Shown one piece after another: positions 44,527-55,648 of a DNA stretch of 64,000 nt (position 1 is its first letter; each line of letters begins with the position of its first letter). The DNA is from JAGPUQ01 sp050250395 (GTDB taxonomy: Bacteria; Pseudomonadota; Gammaproteobacteria; Pseudomonadales; Porticoccaceae): positions 1 through 64,000 of the forward strand of contig JBFWOQ010000005.1 in assembly GCA_050250395.1 (NCBI GenBank). Direction: 5' to 3'. A model generated the notes under the pieces. That model was not told the origin of the DNA, ran no database searches, and saw only the letters and a program-made list of their open reading frames with translations. A program made the position numbers and the translations under genes.

Positions 44527-45228
44527 ATGCACAAAACTTCCCTTTCCAAAACTTCCCTTTCGATGCTGATCGCCGGCGCCAGACAATGGCGCTGTGCGCT
44601 GTTGGTGTGCAGTGGCATCCTGCTGGGAAGTACCGCAGGCGCCGACCCGGCACTGGTGGACTGGAACGAATCGACGCAATTTGACGACTGGTACACCCAG
44701 GGTGCCGAGGTGCGACTGCAACGCTGGCACGACCTGATCGCCAATGGCCAAGATCTTGATGACACGGAGAAGTTGCGCCAGGTCAACGAGTTCTTCAACG
44801 GCGCCCGTTTCAGGTCCGACGAGGATCTCTACGGCGTCGCGGATTACTGGGCGACGCCGACCGAATTCATCGAGCACGACGCCGGCGATTGCGAGGATTT
44901 CTCGATCGCCAAGTACTTCACGCTAAAAGCAATGGGCATGGATACCGCCAAACTGCGCATAACCTACGTCAAGTCGCTGACGCTCAATCAGGCCCACATG
45001 GTGCTGGCCTATTACCCGACGCCGGATGCCCAACCGCTGATCCTCGACAACCTCAATCAACGCATCCAGCCCGCCGGCGATCGTCGTGATCTGCGCCCGG
45101 TGTACAGCTTCAATGCCGAGACCCTGTGGCTGTCCCGCACCCGCAACGAGCAAATCCAGACCGGGCATCCCGGGCAGCTGGCGCACTGGCGCGAGATGGT
45201 GGCCCGCATGGACCCTGTACTGCGCTAA
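44527..45228 (+). CDS. lapG: LapG-type periplasmic cysteine protease
   Basis: A 233-residue transglutaminase-like (BTLCP, DUF920) protease exported by a signal peptide (about 1-39). The catalytic triad is Cys122 in AGDCEDFS, His157 in NQAHMV and Asp174 in ILDNLN. It cleaves an Ala-Ala site in the N-terminus of LapA-type adhesins when released by LapD. A 15-base tandem duplication (ACTTCCCTTTCCAAA) near the start encodes Thr-Ser-Leu-Ser twice. No LapA-like giant adhesin or its type I secretion genes lie in this window. Confidence 0.93.
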   Translation: MHKTSLSKTSLSMLIAGARQWRCALLVCSGILLGSTAGADPALVDWNESTQFDDWYTQGAEVRLQRWHDLIANGQDLDDTEKLRQVNEFFNGARFRSDEDLYGVADYWATPTEFIEHDAGDCEDFSIAKYFTLKAMGMDTAKLRITYVKSLTLNQAHMVLAYYPTPDAQPLILDNLNQRIQPAGDRRDLRPVYSFNAETLWLSRTRNEQIQTGHPGQLAHWREMVARMDPVLR

Positions 45229-45231
45229 CAG

Positions 45232-45369
45232 CTTGTTGAAAAACTTCGCGAGGCGGCCCGAGGCGCACGGCGCGCGGCGCGCAGCGACCGAGACCTATCA
45301 AATAGACAAGCGAGGAAGCGAGCACCGCGCAACGAAGCAGCTGGCTGCCGCAGCGGTCTTTCAACAAGT
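45232..45369. repeat. Dispersed palindrome-ended repeat, copy 2
   Basis: A roughly 138-base element starting three bases after the lapG stop. Its ends are perfect inverted repeats, CTTGTTGAAA (45232-45241) and TTTCAACAAG (45359-45368). Internal blocks match copy 1 at 15961-16100 in opposite orientation. It encodes no protein of its own; it resembles a short non-autonomous mobile or palindromic intergenic element. Confidence 0.85.
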
Positions 45370-45401
45370 TGCCAGCCCGCCGCCGCGACGCCGACAAACA
45401 T

Positions 45402-46193
45402 CTATGCGGGAACGCCGGCGGCGCCGGCGACTATGCCGAGAACGCGCAATTCTTCGAGTAGCTGAGCACCAGCCGCGACCACGGCGTCGACATCGTCCCG
45501 CCCCAGCTCACCGGCAATCTGCCGCAGCGCGGCGGCGCCGGTGCGGACCGGCACCCCGGATGCCGGCCGCAGCAGCTCAAGCAGACGGGCGGTGACCGCA
45601 TTGGCTTCCAGGAATTTCACTTCGTCGTCGCGATTGCGATACACCACCAGAAAGGTGGGTTGCGCCGGCGGCGTGTCCGGCCGGTATGCCGGCCCCAGCC
45701 GATGCACCGGATAGCGGTAGGAAAGGCTCCACGCCAACGGCGATACCAGCGGCCACCCCGACAGCAGGTCGCCCCCAGCATCGACGCCGGTCACCGGATA
45801 GTCGATCTCCGCCACATCCAGCGCCAGCTCCACCCATTCGTAATGGGCCAGCTCCAGCAGAAAATCGGGATCGCCGGCGACCGCTTCGTATTCGTGCTGA
45901 AGATACGCGATGAATTCGCGGCCGATATCGAGAAAATAGGGCGATTCCGCGCGATGCCGGACCATGAAATCCCGCACCAGCGCATCCGTGCGCGCCGGCC
46001 CCAGGATATCGCACAGCACCGGGAAACCGCTGCGGATAAAACCGGCGATGTTGTTGAACACGAGCTCGCGGTAAATCCGCAGGCGGCGCGGCTCCACACC
46101 GGCTGGCGCCGGATTGCGATCGGGATCGCGCAGGTGCGCGGCAAACCGGCGCTGCACGAGCTGAAACTCCGGTAACCCGGCGCAATCGCTCAT
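45402..46193 (-). CDS. hvfC: HvfC/BufC-type DUF2063 partner protein
   Basis: A 263-residue DUF2063 protein. The N-terminal helical domain (FAAHLRDPDRNPAP and the Arg-Arg-Leu-Arg-Ile-Tyr-Arg stretch) is diagnostic; the C-terminal third has the beta/helix pattern expected of the peptide-recognition module. In known systems this protein binds the precursor leader and helps the DUF692 (MNIO) enzyme modify cysteines. ATG at 46193 overlaps the hvfB stop (ATGA), supporting a fixed stoichiometric complex. The gene name follows the Haemophilus HvfABC system. Confidence 0.88.
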   Translation of the reverse strand: MSDCAGLPEFQLVQRRFAAHLRDPDRNPAPAGVEPRRLRIYRELVFNNIAGFIRSGFPVLCDILGPARTDALVRDFMVRHRAESPYFLDIGREFIAYLQHEYEAVAGDPDFLLELAHYEWVELALDVAEIDYPVTGVDAGGDLLSGWPLVSPLAWSLSYRYPVHRLGPAYRPDTPPAQPTFLVVYRNRDDEVKFLEANAVTARLLELLRPASGVPVRTGAAALRQIAGELGRDDVDAVVAAGAQLLEELRVLGIVAGAAGVPA

Positions 46194-47044
46194 GCCGTCG
46201 CCACCGCCGGGCACCGGGCGGCCAAGGCCTCCGTCTGGATCGCGCCGATTTTGGCGACCTCCGCCAGCAGCAGCTCCACCGGCGGCAGATTGAAGTCGCG
46301 CTCGAGCAGCGTCGGGAAAACGCCAAAGCGCCGATAGGCCGATTGCAGCAGCGTCCACACCGGGTCGATCACGTCGGCGCCGTGGGTATCGACGAGCAGA
46401 TCCTCGGCTTCCACGAAATGGCCGGCGATATGGCCGTAAACAATGCGGGCGCCGGGAATCCGCGCCAGGAAATCTTCCGCGTCATAACCGTGATTGACGC
46501 TGTTGACATAGACGTTGTTGATGTCGAGCAGCAGATCGCAGTCCGCTTCCATCAATACCGCGTTGAGAAACTCGATCTCGCTCATATCCGCGAGCGGCGC
46601 GGCATAGTAGGAAACATTTTCGATCGCGATGCGACGTTCGAGAACATCCTGTACCTGCCGGATACGCGCCGCTACATGTCGCACGGCTTCGGCGGTGAAG
46701 GGCATCGGCAGCAGATCGTACAGATGGCCCTGATCGCTACAGTAGCTCAGGTGTTCCGAGTAGCAGAGGACACGATGGCGCTGGAGAAACCCCTTGATCC
46801 CGGCCAGCAACTCCCGGTCGAGCGGATCGGTGGAACCCAGCGACAGGGACAAGCCGTGACACACCAGGGGAAACCGTTCGGTGTATTCCGCCAACTGGCG
46901 TCCGAGGCGGCCACCGACGCCAATCCAGTTCTCGGGCGCGATCTCCAGAAACTGCGCGTCAGCGGCAGTGCTGGACGACAGCGGACCCAGCAGGGTCCGC
47001 CGCAGTCCCAGACCGGCACCCGCGAGCAGGTTCACGGCGGACAC
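46190..47044 (-). CDS. hvfB: MNIO (DUF692) multinuclear iron oxidase
   Basis: A 284-residue TIM-barrel non-haem iron enzyme that oxidises cysteines of ribosomal peptides into sulfur-containing heterocycles. Likely iron ligands fall in conserved segments: His in VCHGLSLS, His in YSEHLSY, Glu in IENVSYY, Asp/Asn in LLDINNVYVN, His in YGHIAGH, Asp in DTHGADVIDP and Glu in LERDFN. GTG start at 47044 or GTG at 47035, which has a better-spaced GAGGTG site. Seventeen bases downstream of hvfA. Confidence 0.9.
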   Translation of the reverse strand: MSAVNLLAGAGLGLRRTLLGPLSSSTAADAQFLEIAPENWIGVGGRLGRQLAEYTERFPLVCHGLSLSLGSTDPLDRELLAGIKGFLQRHRVLCYSEHLSYCSDQGHLYDLLPMPFTAEAVRHVAARIRQVQDVLERRIAIENVSYYAAPLADMSEIEFLNAVLMEADCDLLLDINNVYVNSVNHGYDAEDFLARIPGARIVYGHIAGHFVEAEDLLVDTHGADVIDPVWTLLQSAYRRFGVFPTLLERDFNLPPVELLLAEVAKIGAIQTEALAARCPAVATA

Positions 47045-47062
47045 CTCACGACTCAGGGCTTA

Positions 47063-47395
47063 TTATTCACCCGAGCCTTCAGTTCCAGCGCCGGGCGCCG
47101 CCTTGCTGCCGCCGCACTTGCCCTCACCACACTTGCCTTCACCGCACTTGCCCTCGCCCGCTTTCTTCGTGCCCTCGCCGCACTTACCCTCGTGCGCTTT
47201 CTTCATGCCTTCCCCGCACTTGCCCTCGCCGCACTTGCCCTCGGTCTCGGTCTTCTCGGCGAGGGTGTAGCCGCCACTGAGACTGTTGGCCTGGAAGGGA
47301 TTTTCAGCCGCCTGCGCCAGGGGCGCCAGGGCGACCGACGCGAGGAAAGCGGCGCCGACGGCCGCGGCAACAGGCTTTTTCGCTTGTGTTGTCAT
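47063..47395 (-). CDS. hvfA: HvfA-type RiPP precursor with six EGKCG repeats
   Basis: A 110-residue precursor. Residues 1-29 are a Sec signal peptide ending AQA, unusual for RiPPs but typical of bufferin-type peptides. The rest is low complexity: EGKCG at 52-56, 57-61, 69-73, 81-85, 86-90 and 91-95, interrupted by EGMKKAH and EGTKKAG spacers; all six cysteines are in these units. In the Haemophilus system the EGKCG cysteines become thiooxazole-type groups that bind copper. A periplasmic copper-sequestering role is therefore likely, by family. AAGGA ribosome-binding site at about eight bases. Confidence 0.92.
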   Translation of the reverse strand: MTTQAKKPVAAAVGAAFLASVALAPLAQAAENPFQANSLSGGYTLAEKTETEGKCGEGKCGEGMKKAHEGKCGEGTKKAGEGKCGEGKCGEGKCGGSKAAPGAGTEGSGE

Positions 47396-47410
47396 GATGG
47401 GTATCCTTTG

Positions 47411-47451
47411 GTTGTTGGTGCCAGGTTGTTGGTGCCAGGTTGTTGGCGCTG
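47411..47451. repeat. 14-base tandem repeat in the hvfA leader
   Basis: GTTGTTGGTGCCAG occurs at 47411-47424 and 47425-47438, followed by a partial copy GTTGTTGGCGCTG. On the minus strand this lies 16-56 bases before the hvfA start, in the probable 5' leader or promoter. Confidence 0.85.
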
Positions 47452-47745
47452 TGTTGGTCGCCGATACGGCTGCCCCCTTACAGGCCAGAGCCGCGGTTAT
47501 GATTCATGGCGCCAAGAATAGTTGCAACAGCATCAGGGCTGCAGAAGCCGTTTGACGCATCCATACCTGAGCGGCCCGCCGCGCGATTGCTTACAGTGCC
47601 CCCAAGGTTGGCTCCGAAGCGGGGACTTGCAACCCTGCGGAGGTAACCCGGCGCGCAAGAATCCGTGCCGCCCCGAGGCGTGCGCTCATGGCAACCGCTA
47701 CTGCCTGCGCTATCATGGCCACCCCTCGAAAAGCAGTCGCGCCCC
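47452..47745. other. Upstream region shared by hvfA and RDD gene
   Basis: With the tandem repeat this makes a 350-base divergent gap. I see no convincing -35/-10 pair, ECF-type promoter or metal-regulator operator. The right half is open in the RDD frame, but without homology. Confidence 0.4.
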
Positions 47746-48219
47746 GTGTCGGCAGAGCCCGCTTCCCCCGCCGTAAACGGCCACCATGCTGCATTACCCG
47801 CGGCCTCGCTCTGGCGCCGCCTCGCGGCGCTGGTCTACGACGGCCTGCTGCTGATTGCGCTGGGCTTTGGATACGGCGGGATTCTCCTCGCGGTTCAGGT
47901 GCAATTTTTCGGCGCCCATGAGGCGCAGCCCCTGGGTGGCCTGGGTCTCGCGGGGCTATGGCTGTTCCTGTCGCTGTATTACATCTGGTGCTGGCGCCGC
48001 GCGGGCCAGACCCTGGGCATGAAAACCTGGCGGCTGCGCCTGCAACAGCCGGACGGCAGCCCGCCCACCTGGCGCCAGGCCTGGCTGCGCTGCCTGCTGG
48101 CACCGCTCTCGCTGGTTTCGGTGGTGGGCTATCTCTGGTGCCTGTGGAGCCGCTCGGGGGACTGTCTGCACGATCTCGGCAGCGGGACGCGCCTGGTGGT
48201 ACTGCCGAAGCCTCGTTAG
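47746..48219 (+). CDS. RDD-family membrane protein
   Basis: A 157-residue inner-membrane protein of the RDD family. After a polar N-terminus the segment LWRRLAALVYDGLLL carries the Arg-Asp pair of the first helix; two further hydrophobic helices lie at about 65-85 and 120-140, and the family GQTLGMKTWRLRL segment lies between. The transport role of RDD proteins is poorly established. GTG at 47746 is chosen; the frame is open 27 codons further upstream. Convergent with lptG. Confidence 0.82.
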   Translation: MSAEPASPAVNGHHAALPAASLWRRLAALVYDGLLLIALGFGYGGILLAVQVQFFGAHEAQPLGGLGLAGLWLFLSLYYIWCWRRAGQTLGMKTWRLRLQQPDGSPPTWRQAWLRCLLAPLSLVSVVGYLWCLWSRSGDCLHDLGSGTRLVVLPKPR

Positions 48220-48255
48220 CTGTCGCCCACTTCCTACACGGCAATCAACTGCCTG

Positions 48256-49317
48256 CTACGCCGCCCGGCGCAACAGGATCAACCCCGCCGCGAGGCAGAC
48301 CAGTACCGGCGCCAGCACTGCCCACAAGGGTGAAAACCCGAATACCAGGCTCGAGGGTCCGAGCAGTTTCAGGCTGGTCTGGAACACCACCCCGACCAGT
48401 ACGCCGGAAAATACCCGGAATCCCGTGGTGGACTCCCGCAGCGGGCCGAACACGAAGGACACGGCCACCAGCAGCAGACCGAAAATGATCGCCGGTTGCA
48501 GCACCTTGGACCAGAACGCGAGCCGATAGGCGCCGGCCTGTAGCCCCTGGCGCTCCAGGTAATCCGCGTAGCTACCCAACTGGCGCACCGGCAAGGCCTC
48601 GGGCGCCATCAGCGTCAGCGTGAGCAGGTCCGGGGAGAGGTCGCTGTCCCAGCGGCGGCTGGCGAAGCGGTCGGTCTCGATGGCGGTGTCGCCCAGGCGC
48701 GTGATCACGCCATCCTCTTCAACCCAGTGATCGCCCAGATAGCGGGCACGGGCGGCGAAGCTCGCCTCCCGCAGGCGGCGCTCTGCGTCGAAGCGATAGC
48801 GCGCGACCCCGGCCAGACGGCCACCGGAATAGAGCGCGTTGAAGTGCATGAACTCGTCGCCCTCGCGATTCCATACGCCGCTGCGCGCGGAGAATGTCTC
48901 CTGATCGCCGCGCAATGCCATCATCCGACTCTCCGCCCAGCGATCGGCTTGGGGCACCACGAATTCGCCGAGCAGACTGCCGGCGAGAATCACCAGCAGT
49001 ACCGGGCGCGCGGCGAACCACGCAATCCGCAGCAGGGATACCCCCGCGGTGCGCATGACGACCAGCTCGCTGTTGCCCGCCATGCTGCCGAGCCCGACCA
49101 TGGCGCCGATGAGCACCGAAAACGGCAGGCTGTCGTAGATCCGCGCCGGCATGGTCGCGAACACATAGAGGAGGAGCTCGGGGAAATCGAAGTCGTTCTT
49201 GATGTCGCGCAATCCCTCCACCAGCGCCGCGACGGCGTTGAGCGCCAGCAACACCAGCAGCGCGACCGCGATAGCGCCGAGCACCGTGCGGCCGGTGTAG
49301 CGGGACAGCTGCCGCAT
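48256..49317 (-). CDS. lptG: LPS export permease LptG
   Basis: A 353-residue inner-membrane component of the LptB2FGC transporter that extracts LPS from the inner membrane. Three N-terminal transmembrane helices (about 12-35, 60-80, 98-120), a periplasmic beta-jellyroll domain and three C-terminal helices are visible. Its ATG overlaps the lptF stop by one base (TGATG). Confidence 0.93.
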   Translation of the reverse strand: MRQLSRYTGRTVLGAIAVALLVLLALNAVAALVEGLRDIKNDFDFPELLLYVFATMPARIYDSLPFSVLIGAMVGLGSMAGNSELVVMRTAGVSLLRIAWFAARPVLLVILAGSLLGEFVVPQADRWAESRMMALRGDQETFSARSGVWNREGDEFMHFNALYSGGRLAGVARYRFDAERRLREASFAARARYLGDHWVEEDGVITRLGDTAIETDRFASRRWDSDLSPDLLTLTLMAPEALPVRQLGSYADYLERQGLQAGAYRLAFWSKVLQPAIIFGLLLVAVSFVFGPLRESTTGFRVFSGVLVGVVFQTSLKLLGPSSLVFGFSPLWAVLAPVLVCLAAGLILLRRAA

Positions 49318-50420
49318 CAGGTGCGCGTCCAGGCGCGCAGGCGTTTGGGCCGCCAGCCCGTCCACCACAGCATCAGTGCCACGCCGACGCCGAGAAACAG
49401 CAGGTGAATCCACCACAGGCCAAGCGCCGGTACCAGTGCACCGGCTTCTACCGCGCCGCGCGCAGCGTTGAGGCTCATGAGGTAGATGATGTAGAGAAAC
49501 ACCGCCGGCAGAATGCGGGCATAGCGGCCCTTGCGGGGATCGGTGCGGCTCAGGGGCAGCGCCATCAAGGTCACCACCAGCACCAGCAACGCCGTGGCAT
49601 AGCGCCACTGCAAAGCGGCGATGTATCTGGGATCGGCGGATCCCCGCAACGCGCTCGTGGGTATGGCATCGCTCCAGCCCGGGCGGTTGCGCGGCGCGGG
49701 CCTGGCAAGGCGCTGACCGTACTCGGCAAACTGGGTCACATCGAAATCGGCCTGACCCGGTACACCCTGGTAGCGGTGCCCGTTGGTCAGCACCAGATAG
49801 CTGGCCTGACCGTCCGCGGAACGTTTCGGCTCGCCGCTCTCGGCCACCACGATCACCATGCTGGGCTCACCTTCCGAATCGGCTCCGCCCTCGACCAAAA
49901 ATACCTTGTCCATGCGGCCATCCGGCAGTACCTGTTCGGTATAGCTCACGCCCTTGCCGCCGCGCAGCGGGTAAAACTTGCCGCCCTCCATGGCGTCGAA
50001 CTGGCCCCGGGCCTTCTGCGCGTCGACCAGCACCTCGGCACGCGCCATGCCCTCGGGACTCAACGACAAACTCAGCCAGGCGACGAACACCGCGACCAGC
50101 ATCGCCACGGCGAGGGTATAACCCGCAATCCGCAGGTGACTGATGCCGCAGGCGTGCAACACCGTCATCTCGCTGTCCTGGTACAGCCTGCCGTAGGACA
50201 GCAGTACGGCGAGAAAGAACGCCAGCGGCAGAATGAGTTCGAGAAACGCCGGCATCCGGTAGCCCATGATGGCGAAGATCACATGGGGATCGATCTTGCC
50301 CTCGGCGGCGTCGGCCATGTATTGCACGAAGCGGCTGCTCATCACCACCATCAGCAGGACGGTGGCCACGGCGACAGTGGTGGCGAGGAGATCCCGGGCA
50401 AGATAGCGAAAGATGATCAC
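49317..50420 (-). CDS. lptF: LPS export permease LptF
   Basis: A 367-residue partner of LptG with the same topology: helices at about 10-30, 55-75 and 100-122, a periplasmic jellyroll around 130-250, then three helices. The N-terminal MIIFRYLARDLLATT is typical of LptF. GTG start at 50420; divergent from pepA, with 113 bases between, the usual gammaproteobacterial lptF-pepA arrangement. Confidence 0.93.
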   Translation of the reverse strand: MIIFRYLARDLLATTVAVATVLLMVVMSSRFVQYMADAAEGKIDPHVIFAIMGYRMPAFLELILPLAFFLAVLLSYGRLYQDSEMTVLHACGISHLRIAGYTLAVAMLVAVFVAWLSLSLSPEGMARAEVLVDAQKARGQFDAMEGGKFYPLRGGKGVSYTEQVLPDGRMDKVFLVEGGADSEGEPSMVIVVAESGEPKRSADGQASYLVLTNGHRYQGVPGQADFDVTQFAEYGQRLARPAPRNRPGWSDAIPTSALRGSADPRYIAALQWRYATALLVLVVTLMALPLSRTDPRKGRYARILPAVFLYIIYLMSLNAARGAVEAGALVPALGLWWIHLLFLGVGVALMLWWTGWRPKRLRAWTRT

Positions 50421-50533
50421 GGGCAGGGGGGCGGCTCTCGTCGCAGGACAGGGTCGGTTGGTACCGTCGGAGGCATGGCTTACACTGTGATTCGATTATC
50501 CGGCATTCATCCGCACTTGTCTCTGGAGTCACC

Positions 50534-52036
50534 GTGCCAGACCTCGCCCTCGAATTCAGCGCCCGCGCGGGCGGTGCCGCCGCGTTCAAAACCGACTGCC
50601 TGATCGTCCCGGTACCGGGCAAGCTGCCGCTGCCGGCGGCGGCCGCCGCGATCGATGCCGCCACCGGCGGTCAGATCGGCGCGCTGGTGGAGGCCGGCGA
50701 CTTTGCCGGTACCCTGGGTGCGGCGCTGATGCTGCACCGGCCCGCGGGACTGACGGCGGCGCGACTGTTGCTGATCGGCACCGGCAAGGAACCGCCCCTG
50801 CCCCGCGACGTTCTCACGCTGATAGCGGCGGCTGCCCGCGCCGTGCTGGGCACGCCGGCCAGGAGCGCGGCGCTGCTGGTGGCGGATCTGCCGGGCGCGC
50901 GCGAGCCGACGGCGTTTGGGCGCCAGGCGGCGCGCCTGTTCTGCGAGGCGGGTTACAAATTTCGCCCCGGCGACGACAACGGCAAACGCGGGAAGCTCGC
51001 GCGGCTGACCCTGGTGTGCGAGGAACGCAGTCAGGTGCGTGCGCTCACCGAGGGACTCGAACTCGGCGCCGTCATCGGCAAGGGCATCAACAGCGCGCGC
51101 CGCCTCGGCGATCTGCCCGGCAATGTATGCACTCCCGGCTACCTCGTGGAACAGGCCCGCGAGCTGGGCAAACGCCATCCCGGGGTCAGCGTCCGGGTGC
51201 TGGACGAAAAGCAGATGACCAAACTGAAAATGGGCGCGCTGCTCTCCGTCACCGCGGGTACCGTGCAGCCCGCCTATCTGATCGCGCTCGAATATCGCGG
51301 GGCCGCCGGGCAGGCGCCGGTGGTGCTGGTGGGCAAGGGCGTGACCTTCGATTCCGGCGGCATCAGCCTCAAGCCCGGCGCCAAGATGGACGAAATGAAG
51401 TACGACATGTGCGGCGCCGCGAGCGTCCTGGGTGTCATGGAAGCGGCAGCGGCCGCCGCCCTGCCGCTGCATCTGGTGTGCCTCATCCCCGCGGTGGAAA
51501 ACCTGCCCAGTGGCGCCGCCACCAAACCCGGGGATGTGGTTACGTCCATGTCGGGCAAGACCATCGAAATTCTCAACACCGACGCCGAGGGCCGGCTGAT
51601 CCTGTGCGACGCCCTCACCTACGCGGCGCGCTACAAGCCGGCGGTGGTGATCGATATCGCCACTCTGACCGGCGCCTGCGTGGTGGCGCTCGGCAAGCAG
51701 GCGAGCGGCCTGTTCAGCCCCAACGACACCCTGGCGGCCGAGCTGCTGGCGGCGGGCGAGGCCTCGGGCGACCGCGCCTGGCGGCTGCCGCTGTGGAAAG
51801 AGTACGACGAACAACTCAAGAGCAACTTCGCGGACATCGCCAATGTGGGCGGACCCGAAGCCGGCAGCATCACCGCCGGTTGCTTTCTCGCGCGCTTCAC
51901 CAAGGACTACACCTGGGCGCACCTGGATATCGCCGGCACCGCCTGGAATTCGGCTCCCAAGGGCGCCACCGGCCGCCCCATCCCGCTGCTGATGGAATAC
52001 CTGCTCGGCCGTATCGACGCCCCGGGGCAGGCGTGA
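50534..52036 (+). CDS. pepA: Leucyl aminopeptidase PepA
   Basis: A 500-residue M17 hexameric di-metal aminopeptidase. The N-terminal DNA-binding/regulatory domain is followed by the catalytic domain with GKGVTFDSGGISLKP (metal Lys and Asp) and NTDAEGRLIL. Besides peptide turnover, PepA serves as a DNA-binding accessory factor in Xer recombination in E. coli. GTG start with GGAG site; its TGA overlaps the holC start. Confidence 0.95.
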   Translation: MPDLALEFSARAGGAAAFKTDCLIVPVPGKLPLPAAAAAIDAATGGQIGALVEAGDFAGTLGAALMLHRPAGLTAARLLLIGTGKEPPLPRDVLTLIAAAARAVLGTPARSAALLVADLPGAREPTAFGRQAARLFCEAGYKFRPGDDNGKRGKLARLTLVCEERSQVRALTEGLELGAVIGKGINSARRLGDLPGNVCTPGYLVEQARELGKRHPGVSVRVLDEKQMTKLKMGALLSVTAGTVQPAYLIALEYRGAAGQAPVVLVGKGVTFDSGGISLKPGAKMDEMKYDMCGAASVLGVMEAAAAAALPLHLVCLIPAVENLPSGAATKPGDVVTSMSGKTIEILNTDAEGRLILCDALTYAARYKPAVVIDIATLTGACVVALGKQASGLFSPNDTLAAELLAAGEASGDRAWRLPLWKEYDEQLKSNFADIANVGGPEAGSITAGCFLARFTKDYTWAHLDIAGTAWNSAPKGATGRPIPLLMEYLLGRIDAPGQA

Positions 52037-52464
52037 CCCGGATCAGCTTCTACGAGATCGCCGGCGGCACCGACGCCCAGTTCGTGCTGTGCTGCCAGCT
52101 CGCCGCCAAGGCGATGGCGCAAGGCCTCGACACCCTGATTCACTGCCCGGACGCCGCCGCGCTCGAGCAGCTCGACGTCCTGCTCTGGAGCCACATCCCC
52201 ACCGCGTTCGTTCCCCATGGCCGTGCGCCCGATCCGGCCACGCCCGTGACCCTGAACCAGGGCGGCGATCCGGGCCATCACCACGGCCTGCTGATCAACC
52301 TGGCCGCCGCGGCACCGGACTGGTTCAGCCGCTTCGAACGGCTGGCGGAGTTCGTCCACGCCGAAAATCCGCTGCAGCGGGAACAGATGCGCGACCGCTA
52401 TCGTTTCTACCGCGATCGCGGCTATGCGATTCAGCACCACAAACTCGGTGCCCTGGCGTCGTGA
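52033..52464 (+). CDS. holC: DNA polymerase III chi subunit
   Basis: A 143-residue clamp-loader accessory protein that links polymerase III to SSB. It begins RISFYEIAGG and has the VLLWSHIPTAFVPHG segment and a C-terminal RYRFYRDRGYAIQHHKL typical of HolC. Start GTG overlaps the pepA TGA (GTGA), and its own TGA overlaps the next GTG, giving a coupled series pepA-holC-acidic protein. Confidence 0.93.
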   Translation: MTRISFYEIAGGTDAQFVLCCQLAAKAMAQGLDTLIHCPDAAALEQLDVLLWSHIPTAFVPHGRAPDPATPVTLNQGGDPGHHHGLLINLAAAAPDWFSRFERLAEFVHAENPLQREQMRDRYRFYRDRGYAIQHHKLGALAS

Positions 52465-52715
52465 ACGGACGCGAACCGGACGACGCGGAAGACGCGGAAG
52501 ACGCGGAAGACGCGGAAGACGCGGAAGACGCGGAAGACTATCCTGTGCCGGATCCGGCGCAACTCGATTTTACGGTGCTGGAAATTCCCATTCTGACCGA
52601 GGTGCTGGGAATACCGGTCGTCACCGAAGTCCTGGAACCGCCCGTGCCGCCCGTGCCGCCCGTGCCGCTCACCCCGCCGGCACCCGACGACCCTGAGCCG
52701 GATCAGTCGCGATAG
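52461..52715 (+). CDS. Small acidic repeat protein, unknown
   Basis: An 84-residue, highly acidic protein starting at a GTG that overlaps the holC stop. Residues 8-25 are six Asp-Ala-Glu triplets encoded by a nine-base tandem repeat; then comes PVPDPAQLDFTVLEIPILTEVLGIPVVTEVLE in three short hydrophobic-acidic units, each with an Ile-Pro or Leu-Thr-Glu-Val core, and a tail of Pro-Val-Pro repeats. No signal peptide or known domain. Position between holC and valS and coupled start suggest it is expressed. I do not know its function; a protein-interaction or disordered tail role is a guess. Confidence 0.65.
   Translation: MNGREPDDAEDAEDAEDAEDAEDAEDYPVPDPAQLDFTVLEIPILTEVLGIPVVTEVLEPPVPPVPPVPLTPPAPDDPEPDQSR
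52482..52535. repeat. Nine-base tandem repeat, six copies
   Basis: GACGCGGAA is repeated six times without a mismatch, in frame with the small acidic protein. Unit number changes would keep the frame and alter only the length of the Asp-Ala-Glu run. Confidence 0.95.
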
Positions 52716-52787
52716 CGCTCAACCTTTGACATTGCCGGCCCCGCGCCACCCGTTGCCAAACCCTGACTACGAGAACCATCCCGCGTT

Positions 52788-55559
<2,772 letters not shown>

Positions 55560-55648
55560 CCGCGGAGCCACACTGCTGGTGTCCAGTTCAGGGGCCATAC
55601 CGGTTACCCTTGGGACGATTCACTGTGGTTCGGCACGAGACTTCGCCC

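Noticed and set aside
47063..47395. The EGKCG region as a simple low-complexity or metallothionein-like protein
   Set aside because: The signal peptide, exact EGKCG units and adjacent DUF692 and DUF2063 genes fit the HvfA precursor better.
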